Part shown: positions 44,588 to 53,094 of the stretch, piece after piece
Layout: every line of letters begins with the position of its first letter
Position numbering within the stretch: position 1 is the first letter of the stretch
DNA from: Streptoverticillium olivoreticuli subsp. olivoreticuli
GTDB lineage: Bacteria > Actinomycetota > Actinomycetes > Streptomycetales > Streptomycetaceae
Reading direction: 5' to 3'
Length of the DNA stretch: 64,000 nucleotides
Assembly (NCBI RefSeq): GCF_003391135.1
Contig: NZ_CP031455.1
Location: 2,441,501-2,505,500, forward strand
Program-made: the position numbers and the translations under genes
The notes under the pieces: model-generated
What the model saw: only the letters and a program-made list of their open reading frames with translations
What the model was told of the DNA's origin: nothing
The model's database searches: none

Positions 44588-45787
44588 TCAGCCGTTCAGC
44601 TTGGCGGCCAGGGCCTTCAGCAGGGATCCGGCGCGCTTGTCGTCGGGGCCGACCGCGATGAGCCGGTTCGTGATGTACGAGACCCCGACACCCGCCCCCG
44701 GCCAGGCGAGGTGCGCCGAACCGCCACCGCCGTCGTGGCCGAAGGAGTCGCCGTCCGCGCCGGGACGGGGCGTGGTCCGCAGCCGGAAACCGGCGCCGCC
44801 GTAGACCATGGGAATGTCGATCAGCTGGTCGACCTTACGGATGTACTCACCGCGGGCGTCGTCCATGACGGCCCGCGAGACCAGGGTGTACTCCTCCCCC
44901 GGCGCACGGGTGGCGTCGGTGGCGAGGATGCCGTACAGCGCCGACAGCGAGCGGGCGGTGCCGAACACATTGGCCGCCGGCACCAGGGCGGTGCGGCGCT
45001 CACTGCGGTTCCACAGCATCTCCTCGCGGGGGAACGGGATCGGGTTCTGCCAGACGCGCTGGGTCATGGGGTCGCCGCTGGTGAAGAAGCCCGTGTACTG
45101 GTCGAGGAAGTTCGCACCGTACTCCAGGCGGGCGACGCGGTGCTCCAGCTCGGCGGGGACGCCGAAGTGCACGTCCAGCCCGTGCGGGTCCGCGATCTCC
45201 TCGGCGAAGAACCGGTCGATCGTCCGCCCGTCCACACGCCGGATCACCTCGGCGACGATCCATCCCGCGGTGTACGGGCCGTAGAGGATGCCCTCCGCCC
45301 GGGGGTCGCTCTCCGGCTCCTGATCGGCTATCAGCTTGGCCATGGCCAGCGGGTCCAGGATCTCCTCCTGGGACACCTGGGCGCGCAGGCCGGGGATCCG
45401 CGCGGAGTAGGTCACGACCTCCCGCAGGGTGATGCGGTCCTTGCCTGCGGCACCGAACTCCGGCCAGTAACGGGCGACGGGGGTGTCCAGGTCCAACTGG
45501 CCCCGGTCGACCAGGACCAGCAGGGTGATCGCGACGATGCCCTTGCTGCCCGAGAAGATCATTTCCAGGGTGTCCCGCTCCCAGGCCCTGCCGGTGGTGG
45601 CATCCGCGACGCCACCCCAGATGTCGACCACCGGGACGCCGTGAACGCGCGCGCAGAAGGCGCCGCCGAGCTCGTCGCGCTCCCGCAGGTTGCGCGCGAA
45701 CTCCTCCCGGATGGCCTCGAAGCCCTCGGCAACATACCCGGACACCTGGGGCGTCGTGCTGGTCGCGCTGTCGGATGTCGTTGTCAT
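44588..45787 (-). CDS. Beta-lactamase-like serine hydrolase (family VIII esterase type)
   Basis: A 399-residue serine hydrolase without a signal peptide, so intracellular. SxxK is SGSK (IFSGSKGIV, near 80-83), Tyr is in YGPYTAGWI and the third motif is GHDGGGG. Cytoplasmic proteins of this type are often esterases (EstB) or act in natural product maturation. It lies 108 bases after the HAD gene. Confidence 0.85.
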   Translation of the reverse strand: MTTTSDSATSTTPQVSGYVAEGFEAIREEFARNLRERDELGGAFCARVHGVPVVDIWGGVADATTGRAWERDTLEMIFSGSKGIVAITLLVLVDRGQLDLDTPVARYWPEFGAAGKDRITLREVVTYSARIPGLRAQVSQEEILDPLAMAKLIADQEPESDPRAEGILYGPYTAGWIVAEVIRRVDGRTIDRFFAEEIADPHGLDVHFGVPAELEHRVARLEYGANFLDQYTGFFTSGDPMTQRVWQNPIPFPREEMLWNRSERRTALVPAANVFGTARSLSALYGILATDATRAPGEEYTLVSRAVMDDARGEYIRKVDQLIDIPMVYGGAGFRLRTTPRPGADGDSFGHDGGGGSAHLAWPGAGVGVSYITNRLIAVGPDDKRAGSLLKALAAKLNG

Positions 45788-45895
45788 GGCGATCTCGTTC
45801 CGTGTCGTCCGTAGTGAGAGAGAAGAAAAATCGTGGCCAGGGGGCGGAGAGAACCGGGGGGAAAATCAAGGACAAGGGGCGAAGCGGACGCCCGG

Positions 45896-46570
45896 TCAGG
45901 CCGTGGCCCCGGTCAGGGCGAAACCCACGCGCAGGATGCCGTGCGGCGTCACTGTGGCGGAGACCTCGCGCAGGTCACCGACGCGGATCAGGCCCCTGGT
46001 CGACGGGCCGGCGTGACCGCCCACGACGACGGGCGTGGCTCCGGAAGCGGCGGCGGCCAGCAGCCCCGCCTCGGCGTCCTCGAACACGATCGTGGCGCCG
46101 GGGCGCACCCGCAGCCTGCGGGCGGCCGTCAGATAGCCCTCGGGGTCCGGCTTCCCCCGGGTGACGTCGTCGGCGGAGACCAGGAGCCGGGGCAGCGGCA
46201 GCCCCGCGGCGCCCATCCGGCGGACCGCGAGCTCCCGGCTCGCCGAAGTGACGACCGCCCAGCGGTCCTTGGGCAGCGAGGCCAGAAGTTCCCGGGCGCC
46301 GGGCACGGCGACGATGCCCTCCGTTTCCGCGATCTCCTCGGCCACCAGCCGGGCGGTCTCGACCTCCGCGTCCACACCCGCGGGCACGAAGCGGGCGACG
46401 GTCTCGCCGGTGCGCCGGCCGTGCGCCGTCGCGAGGATCTCCTCCGCGTCGAGGCCCAGGCGGCGGGCGAACCGCCGCCAGGTGCGCTCGACGACGGGCG
46501 TCGAGTCGACGAGCGTGCCGTCCATGTCGAACAGCAGTGATTCGGCGGTCAGTTCCGCTCCTGCGGTCAT
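45896..46570 (-). CDS. HAD-family sugar or cyclitol phosphatase
   Basis: 224 residues, HAD subfamily IA with cap: DMDGTLVDS (motif I, near 15-23), VVTSASR (II), GKPDPEGYLTAA (III) and FEDAEAGLLAA (IV). Related to beta-phosphoglucomutase and DOG-type sugar phosphatases. Its start overlaps the stop of the truncated dehydrogenase (ATGA, 46567-46570). HAD phosphatases of this kind are found in C7-cyclitol pathways; role here is inferred from context. Confidence 0.88.
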   Translation of the reverse strand: MTAGAELTAESLLFDMDGTLVDSTPVVERTWRRFARRLGLDAEEILATAHGRRTGETVARFVPAGVDAEVETARLVAEEIAETEGIVAVPGARELLASLPKDRWAVVTSASRELAVRRMGAAGLPLPRLLVSADDVTRGKPDPEGYLTAARRLRVRPGATIVFEDAEAGLLAAAASGATPVVVGGHAGPSTRGLIRVGDLREVSATVTPHGILRVGFALTGATA

Positions 46571-46827
46571 CGTGTGTCCTCATCTGCCGGTCGTGACGGT
46601 GGGGCAACGGTCGGGGCGACCGTGCGGGTGACGGTGCGTGCGTGGGCCCGGGCGCGAGCGAGGTTCTCGGCGAGCCGGGCCGGGTCGCCGGCCCGGTGGT
46701 CGGTCTCCAGGACGAGGACGTCCATGCCCGCGCGCGCCCAGGCGTCGGCGATCGCGCGGCCGATGCCGGTGGAGCCGCCGACGACCAACCCCCGCTGCCC
46801 TTCGAGGGGTTCGGTGGTTGCGGGCAT
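46567..46827 (-). pseudogene. Short-chain dehydrogenase, truncated to the NAD(P)-binding N-terminus
   Basis: Only 86 residues. The Rossmann start VVGGSTGIGRAIADAWARAGMDVLVLE is clear, but a normal SDR is about 250 residues with a YxxxK active site, which is missing. The remaining sequence (ARARAHARTVTRTVAPTVAPP) no longer resembles an SDR. The next gene starts inside its stop codon, so no downstream remnant survives. In acarbose-type clusters an SDR (AcbN) follows the zinc alcohol dehydrogenase; this looks like its decayed counterpart. Confidence 0.75.
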
Positions 46828-48021
46828 CAGTTCTCCAGGGTGGTGCGGTGGGGCGGTGCGATGCGCACCGCGAGCTTGATGAGGCGGCGTCCGGCAACGT
46901 TCCGGTCCCGGCTCAGCGCCAGGCGGCCCATGATCGCCGCCGCCTCGGTCAGGTCGACGGCGTGGGTGACCAGGTCGCGGTAGCGCTCGGGGGACCGGCA
47001 CAACTCGGCGGCCGAAGCGAGCAGATGGGCGTTGCCGACACCTCGGTGGCCGAACAGGCGGACGGGGACGCCGGTGGTGGAGCGGACCGTGACCGTCTCG
47101 GCGGGATCGGGCAGGCCCGCGCAGTTGGCCGCGCGGACGGCCGCGAGGTCGACGCCGGGCAAGCAGGTCGGTCCCCGCGCCGGGCGGCAGCCCGCCGAGG
47201 AGGTCGACCGTCACCTCGCCACGCGCGGCGCGCAGCACGGTCTCCAGACAGGACAAAGTCGCGTCGCGGGGGGTCGCGAGCAGGACGGCGACGGGACCGT
47301 CGGCGAACGCCCCGGTCAACTCCCCGGCGCTGTCGAGGCCCTGCGTGAGCAGGACGTCGGCCCGGATCCGGGAGCGGGCGCTCCACTCCCTGCCCTGCCG
47401 GGTGTGGTGGACCAGGACGGTGCGGACGCCGTCGCCGAGCCAGTGGCGGGCGGCACGGACCGCGAGGTGCCCCACGGTGCCGTCGCCGATGACGACGAGG
47501 GTGCGCGGCCGGGCGACGGCCAGGACGGAGAAGGCGTACCTCACGGTGGCGAGCGGCTCCAGCAGGGCCGCCAGGTCCGGTTCGGGCGCCTCGCTCAGGG
47601 CGATCACCTGGCCGCCGTGGACCGCGGTGGCGGGGATGAGGGTGCGCTCCTGGAGCAGCCCGTCCACATTGTGGCCGAGGAGGAACGACGGGTCGGTGGG
47701 GTGGGTGGGATTGACGACGACGAGGGTGCCCGGGGCCAGGGCGCTGTCGACACCGTGACCCGCTGCGACCACCCGCGCGACGCCCTCGTGCCCGATGACC
47801 GGGGCGGGGTCGTCACGGAGCCCGCGCAGCATCTGCAGATCGGTGCCGCACAGACCCGCGACGAGCGGGGCGATGCTCAGCTCGCCGGCGGCCGGCGCCA
47901 GGGTCGGGCGCCGGCGGACCCGTACGGCCCCGCCTTCCCGGACGATGGCGCGGTGGACGGGCAGCGGCACCTGCTCACCGGCGCCGGCCTGCGCGTCGTC
48001 CGGTGCGACTGCCGTGCTCAC
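46827..48021 (-). pseudogene. Zinc-containing alcohol/cyclitol dehydrogenase interrupted by a frameshift
   Basis: Medium-chain dehydrogenase from GTG 48021 (GGAGGAG upstream; start overlaps the kinase stop). The first 286 codons show LCGTDLQML with the catalytic Cys, GHEGVA and the NAD-binding GDGTVGHLAVRAAR. After GAGTDLL the frame is lost; the true continuation (PGVDLAAVRAANCAGLPDP ... HRTTLEN) runs in another frame to 46827. The text GACCTGCTTGCCCGG suggests one extra T at 47161 or 47162. Restored length would be about 397 residues. This may be a real pseudogene or a sequencing error. Confidence 0.85.
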
Positions 48022-49106
48022 AGGGGTTCTCCTCCGATTCGATGTCCTGCTGCTTCTGCGGTTTCCACGGTTCCCCGGTCCGCCGCGCGCAGTGCCGTCA
48101 GCGCGACGATGCCCGCGCCGACCAGCCCGTCGGCCTCGCCCGGTCCGCAGACGGTGAGGCGGTCGGCGATCCACTCGGGCGCGCGCTCGCCGGTGAGGTA
48201 GAGCCCGCTCCGCTCCAAGTGGCCGAGGAGCGCCCGGCGGTAGTGGCCGGCCAGCCCGACGGCCACGCCGCCGGTGAGGGCCACCTCGTCGATGTCCGGG
48301 CTCAGGCACAACGCCGTGCGCAGGACGTCGGCCACCGGGCCGGTGACCGCGGTGAGCAGGTCGTGGGCGAGCGGGTCGCCTTCCTCCAGGGCCCGGGGAA
48401 AAGCGTCCTCGAACGCGGTGCCGCGCTCGTGTTCCGCGCCGAGGCGCGAGTCCCGCCAGCGGCCCGGCTCCCGCTGCCGCAGCACCTCGGCCATGCGTCG
48501 GATGCCGGGCCCCGAGGAGTACGCCGCGACGTGGCCCGGCGTACCGCAGTCGCAGACCAGCTCGACGGGCCTGCCGGCCAGCGTCGCCGTGGCCGGCAGA
48601 TGGCCGATCTCCCCCTGCAGGCCGCAGCCGTCGACGGTGCCGGTGGTCCGGTCGAGGGTCCGGCAGGCGATGCCGGTGCTGATGGTCGCGAGCAGGATCC
48701 TGCGGTGCCGCGCGCGGCCCGGTGCGGCGGCGAGGTGCACCAGGGCCGCGGTGACGTCGTTGACGACGTGCCAGGTGACGTCCGGGCGCCGTCGGCGCAG
48801 GGCGCCGAGCAGGTCGAACGGTTCACCGGCCGGGCCCCACAGCGGCGCCGACGCGTAGACGACGCAGCCGCGGTGGTCCAGTGCCGCGCCGAAGGAGATC
48901 CCGGCGACGACCCCCGCCTCGAACGGGACGGCGTCGCACAGCGCGTCGGCCATACGGGCCTGCAGCCGGCCGACCGGCTCCCCGGGGTGCCGTTCCTTGC
49001 CGGGCGAGGGCAGGACGGTCCGTTCGGTCAGTCCGTCCGTCTCCGTCCAGCGGGCCCGGCGCAGATGGGTGCCGCCGACGTCGACGACCACGATCGAGGG
49101 GTTCAT
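48018..49106 (-). CDS. ROK-family sugar/cyclitol kinase
   Basis: 362 residues. ROK features: N-terminal VVDVGGTHLRRARW, ATISTGIACR, GEIGHLPA and the zinc motif CDCGTPGHVAAYSSG (the usual second Cys pair position is His). The family includes glucokinases and, in pseudosugar pathways, C7-cyclitol kinases such as AcbM and ValC. Its stop overlaps the dehydrogenase start (GTGA, 48018-48021). The gene order kinase-dehydrogenase-SDR is like acbM-acbL-acbN, which supports a cyclitol substrate. Confidence 0.85.
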   Translation of the reverse strand: MNPSIVVVDVGGTHLRRARWTETDGLTERTVLPSPGKERHPGEPVGRLQARMADALCDAVPFEAGVVAGISFGAALDHRGCVVYASAPLWGPAGEPFDLLGALRRRRPDVTWHVVNDVTAALVHLAAAPGRARHRRILLATISTGIACRTLDRTTGTVDGCGLQGEIGHLPATATLAGRPVELVCDCGTPGHVAAYSSGPGIRRMAEVLRQREPGRWRDSRLGAEHERGTAFEDAFPRALEEGDPLAHDLLTAVTGPVADVLRTALCLSPDIDEVALTGGVAVGLAGHYRRALLGHLERSGLYLTGERAPEWIADRLTVCGPGEADGLVGAGIVALTALRAADRGTVETAEAAGHRIGGEPL

Positions 49107-49120
49107 GGGTCGTGGTGTCC

Positions 49121-50071
49121 CTACTCCGAGGCGCCGAGCGGCTCGGGGAGGGCGTCGAGCTGCGCGAGATCCTCGGCGGACAGCCGCACGTCGGCGCCGG
49201 CCGCGTTGTCCTCCAGGTACTTCAGGCGCTTGGTGCCGGGGATCGGGACGACGTGCTCGCCCTGCTCCAGCAGCCAGGCCAGGGCGACCTGGGAGAGCGT
49301 GACGCCGTGGCGGTCGGCGACGCCCCGGACGACGTCCACTATGGCGTTGTTGTGGGCCATGGCCTCCTCGCCGAAGCGCGGGAGGAACTTGCGCCAGTCG
49401 CCCTCGGGGAGGTCGGAGGGCTTGCTGAAGGCACCGGCCAGCACGCCGCGGCCCAGCGGCGAGTACGGCATGAACGCGATGCCCTGCTCGTTGCAGTGGG
49501 CCAGGACGTCACCGAGGGAGCCACGGGTGAACAGCGACGCCTCGGACTGCACGGCCGTGACGGGGTGGACCTTCTCCGCTCGCCGGATCTCCTCCAGCGA
49601 CACCTCCGACAGGCCCAGCGCGCGGAGCTTGCCGGCCTGGACGAGCTCGGCGAGGGCACCCCAGCTCTCCTCCAGCGGCACGCTCGGATCGAGGCGGTGG
49701 ATGAAGTACAGGTCGACGTATTCCGTGCCCAGGCGCCGGAGGCTGGCGTCGACGGCGGCCCGGAGCTGCTCGGGGCGGCCCGCGTCGGGGTGGATGCCGT
49801 TCTCGTCGACGGTCTGGCCGCCCTTGGTGGACAGCACGACCTCCGCGCGGCGGCCGGCGATGGCGCGGCCGACGAGCTCCTCATTGGTGAAGGGGCCGTA
49901 GACGTCGGCGGTGTCCAGGAGGTTGACGCCCAGTTCGAGGGCGCGGTGGATGACCTTGACCGAAGTCTCGTCGTCCCGGCCGTTGGGGTCGTAACCGAAG
50001 GACATGCCCATGGTGCCGAGGCCGATGCGGCCCACGACCGGGCCGTTCTTGCCCAGGGTGGTGGTGCGCAT
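49121..50071 (-). CDS. Aldo/keto reductase
   Basis: 316 residues with the complete catalytic tetrad: Asp and Tyr in DTADVYGP, Lys in LSTKGG and His in YFIHRLD. The C-terminal IPGTKRLKYLEDNAAG binds NADPH. It resembles the AKR13/YakC group. It lies 14 bases before the kinase gene, so same transcript. It could reduce a ketone in the cyclitol pathway. Confidence 0.9.
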   Translation of the reverse strand: MRTTTLGKNGPVVGRIGLGTMGMSFGYDPNGRDDETSVKVIHRALELGVNLLDTADVYGPFTNEELVGRAIAGRRAEVVLSTKGGQTVDENGIHPDAGRPEQLRAAVDASLRRLGTEYVDLYFIHRLDPSVPLEESWGALAELVQAGKLRALGLSEVSLEEIRRAEKVHPVTAVQSEASLFTRGSLGDVLAHCNEQGIAFMPYSPLGRGVLAGAFSKPSDLPEGDWRKFLPRFGEEAMAHNNAIVDVVRGVADRHGVTLSQVALAWLLEQGEHVVPIPGTKRLKYLEDNAAGADVRLSAEDLAQLDALPEPLGASE

Positions 50072-50117
50072 GCTGAGATCCGTTCTCTCGGGGGATGGAT
50101 GGCCGCGCGGGTGCGCG

Positions 50118-51836
50118 TCACGGCCGGACGGACTGGCGGTGCCGGAAGATGTCCTTCGGGTCCCAGGTCCGCTTGACCTGCTGCAGCCTCTGGTAGTTGC
50201 CCTTGTAATAGAGCTCGGTCCAGGGGACGGAGGACTTGTTGAACTGCGGGTCGCTGATGTCCGCGTCGGGATAGTTGACGTAGCAGCCGTCCGTCAGCGC
50301 GTTGGGGACGGGTACCCCGCCGGTGTCCGCGTAGACGGCCTGGTACACGTCCCGGACCCAGGCGATGTTGACGTCGTCGTCGCCGCGGTCCTGCCAGTAC
50401 GTCTCGTACGTGACCTTCATGATCGAGTCGCGCTGGGCGACGGCGGTGTCCGTCGCGGAGCGGCTGTTGATCCGTCCGCCGGTCGACGGGACGACCAGGC
50501 CGGCGAACCGCGCCTTGTGCGTCGTCGACGTCAGCTGGGTGTACAGGGTCTCGATGGCGGCCGTGGGCAGACCCTTGCGGTGGAAAGCCGACTTGTGCTT
50601 GCCGCGCATGGTCGGGTCGGTCTGCTGCGGTGCCGCGGTGCCCACGTACTTCGTCGCCCGCAGCCACGGCAGCCGGTGGGTGGTGAAGAACTGCGAGACG
50701 GCACGGTCGCCACTGCGCTGTGGCACGCCGGGGGTGTCGCTGACGCCGAGCGCCCGGTCGAGGCCGGAGAGGAAGTCCGTCAGCAGCTTGGCCGCGTTCG
50801 GGACCGTCGCGTCCATCTGCACCATCATGCCGAGGGAACCGAGGGACTTGTGGTTCAGGAACAGCCAGCTGCACAGGTCCGCGTACGGCGACTGCGGGGA
50901 GCTGTTGGCCTCCAGCCACTTCCCGTAGAAGTCGACGAGCTTGACGAAGCCTTCGCGGGTGACCTTCTCCCACGGCCACACGGCGCTGGTGACGAACACC
51001 TCGGCGGGCGGTGCGGGCAGCAGCTTGCGGGGGTCCGTACCGGTCGCGTCCAGGGAGCGGAACCAGAACTTGGTGATGATGCCGAAGTTGCCGCCGCCCC
51101 CGCCCGTGTGCGCCCAGAACAGCTCGTGGTTGGGGTCCTTGGGGTCGCGGCTCGCCACCACGCTCCGGGCGTTGCCCTGGGCGTCGACGACGACGACCTC
51201 GACGGCTTCGAGATGGTCGACGCTCAGACCGTGCCGACGCGAGAGCATGCCGTACCCGCCGCCGCTGACGTGGCCGCCGACGCCGACCGAGAAGCAGGCG
51301 CCGCCCGGGAGCGTGACGCCCCAGCTCTCGTACAGTTCCTCGTAGACCCGCAGCAGGGTGGCGCCCCCCTCGACCGCGAACGCGTTCCGCTTCTCGTCGA
51401 AGGAGACGTCGTCCATCAGGTTCATGTTGATGAGGACCTGGACCTCGGAGTGGTAGACGAAGTCCTCGAAGCAGTGGCCGCCGCCGCGGACGCTGATCCG
51501 CTTGCCGCGCCGTACGGCGTCCTGGACGGCTGCCACGACCTGCTCGGTGGTCCGGGGCAGCACGATGCGCTCGGGCTCGGCGGTCCAGCGCTGGTTGAGC
51601 CCGGAGGTGAGGTCGATGTACCTGGTGTCGTCCGGTGTCACGGTGACGGCGGGCGCCGCCGCGGTGCCAGTCGCCGGGGCCGCGGCGGCCCGCGCCGCGG
51701 GCAGGCCGATCTGGGTGGCGGCCACAGCCCCGAGCGCGGCGCCCGACCCGCGCAGCAGGAACCGGCGGCGGTCCAGATTGGTCAGGCGGCCCCCCGTACC
51801 GGCGGCCGGAGTCTTTGTGTGCAGGTTGTCGTTCAC
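50118..51836 (-). CDS. Tat-exported FAD-linked oxidase (berberine-bridge enzyme type)
   Basis: 572 residues starting at GTG 51836. A Tat signal, RRRFLLRGSGAALGAVAA, spans about 23-40, followed by an Ala-rich linker. The FAD domain has both covalent attachment residues: His121 in RGGGHCFED and Cys181 in GGACFSVGVGGH. The C-terminal BBE motif (YKGNYQRLQQVKRTWDP) is intact. Members oxidise alcohols or sugars to aldehydes or lactones. Export means it would act outside the cell, perhaps a late step of the pathway. Confidence 0.9.
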   Translation of the reverse strand: MNDNLHTKTPAAGTGGRLTNLDRRRFLLRGSGAALGAVAATQIGLPAARAAAAPATGTAAAPAVTVTPDDTRYIDLTSGLNQRWTAEPERIVLPRTTEQVVAAVQDAVRRGKRISVRGGGHCFEDFVYHSEVQVLINMNLMDDVSFDEKRNAFAVEGGATLLRVYEELYESWGVTLPGGACFSVGVGGHVSGGGYGMLSRRHGLSVDHLEAVEVVVVDAQGNARSVVASRDPKDPNHELFWAHTGGGGGNFGIITKFWFRSLDATGTDPRKLLPAPPAEVFVTSAVWPWEKVTREGFVKLVDFYGKWLEANSSPQSPYADLCSWLFLNHKSLGSLGMMVQMDATVPNAAKLLTDFLSGLDRALGVSDTPGVPQRSGDRAVSQFFTTHRLPWLRATKYVGTAAPQQTDPTMRGKHKSAFHRKGLPTAAIETLYTQLTSTTHKARFAGLVVPSTGGRINSRSATDTAVAQRDSIMKVTYETYWQDRGDDDVNIAWVRDVYQAVYADTGGVPVPNALTDGCYVNYPDADISDPQFNKSSVPWTELYYKGNYQRLQQVKRTWDPKDIFRHRQSVRP

Positions 51837-51839
51837 TGA

Positions 51840-53081
51840 CTAATCCCCCGTGGAAACGATTCTCTTGGCCGCGGCACCGGTGGCCGTGGCGTGTCCGACG
51901 CGGCGCGGCCGGGCCCAGCGGCTCATGGCCGGGACCTCGACCAGCTTGTACAGGAGCCAGCCGAGCAGCAGGCTCAGGCCGAGGCTGACCGCCATGAGCC
52001 CCAGTGCTGCCGGGGTGTCCCAGTGGCGGCCGGCGGGCGGGGCCGTCGCGAGGCGCATGGGTCCGTGGGAGAGGACCAGGAAGTGCACCATGTAGAAGGC
52101 GAAGGACACCTCGCCCAGCCACAGCATGGTCCGGCCGGTGAAGACGGAGCGGGTGCCCTTGACGTCCGCGACCGCGCTGGCCGCGATCAGCAGCGCCACC
52201 GGGAGCGCGGTCGGCGCCACCATGCCGTAGGCGTGCGGGAGGAACACCATCAGGGTGTAGCCCGCGGCCAGCGAGACCAGGGCCGTCAGCCGGCTCATGC
52301 CGATCCAGCGGCCGGTCAGCACGATCCGGGCCATCAGGATGCCCAGGACGAAGTCCAGCAGCCGGGCGCCCGGGAAGAAGTACACGGTCCAGTACTCCCA
52401 CCAGGACATCGGCTGGTCCGGCGCCGCGGGGCTGTCCGGGAGCAGCTGGGCCAGCGCGGGCACGGCCACAAGTGCGGCCATGACAAGGCCGACCCAGTGC
52501 CACAGCCGTTCCGGGCGGATCCTCAGGATCGGTCGGATCAGCACCGGGAAGGCCAGGTAGAACAGCAACTCGCAGGCGAGCGACCAGCTGGGCCCGTTGG
52601 GGCCGGCCATGATCTCCAGCTTGGGCACCCAGCTCTGGACGAGGAACAGGCTGGGGATCGTGTTGCCGGCCCAGACATGCATCCCCGCGGACAGCATCAG
52701 CAGCAGTCCGACGAGCCAGGTGACGAGGTGGTTGGGGAAGATCTTCATCAGGCGGCGGCGGATGAACCGCCCGGGGCTGTCCTCCGGGCGGGCGGACCAG
52801 GTCAGGACGAATCCGCTCAGGACGAAGAAGAAGCCGACGCCCAGATATCCGGCCCTGCTGAAGTACTTCCAGAAGGCGTGGTTCAGCCCGCTGTCCGTGA
52901 ACGGGTTGACCACGGCGACGTGGGTGACGAAGACGAGCACGGCGGCGAGGAACCGCATGCCGGTCAGGGAGGGCAGCCGGGAGGACTTGGGGTCGACGGC
53001 CCCGGTGGTACCGACGGGCAGCGCACCGTCGGATCTGTGGGCGCTGCCAGGTATGTGGATGTCGTCGGTCGTGTGCGACAT
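51840..53081 (-). CDS. Acyltransferase 3 (OafA/NolL-type) membrane protein
   Basis: 413 residues with about ten transmembrane helices and the family motifs SLTGMRFLAAVLVFVTHV and FFFVLSGFVLTWSARPED, where His in the first and Arg in the second helix are functional. These enzymes move acyl groups from cytoplasmic donors to sugars or antibiotics. The stop is three bases before the FAD oxidase start. It could O-acylate the cluster's product. Confidence 0.88.
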   Translation of the reverse strand: MSHTTDDIHIPGSAHRSDGALPVGTTGAVDPKSSRLPSLTGMRFLAAVLVFVTHVAVVNPFTDSGLNHAFWKYFSRAGYLGVGFFFVLSGFVLTWSARPEDSPGRFIRRRLMKIFPNHLVTWLVGLLLMLSAGMHVWAGNTIPSLFLVQSWVPKLEIMAGPNGPSWSLACELLFYLAFPVLIRPILRIRPERLWHWVGLVMAALVAVPALAQLLPDSPAAPDQPMSWWEYWTVYFFPGARLLDFVLGILMARIVLTGRWIGMSRLTALVSLAAGYTLMVFLPHAYGMVAPTALPVALLIAASAVADVKGTRSVFTGRTMLWLGEVSFAFYMVHFLVLSHGPMRLATAPPAGRHWDTPAALGLMAVSLGLSLLLGWLLYKLVEVPAMSRWARPRRVGHATATGAAAKRIVSTGD

Positions 53082-53094
53082 GACGTGACCGCGA

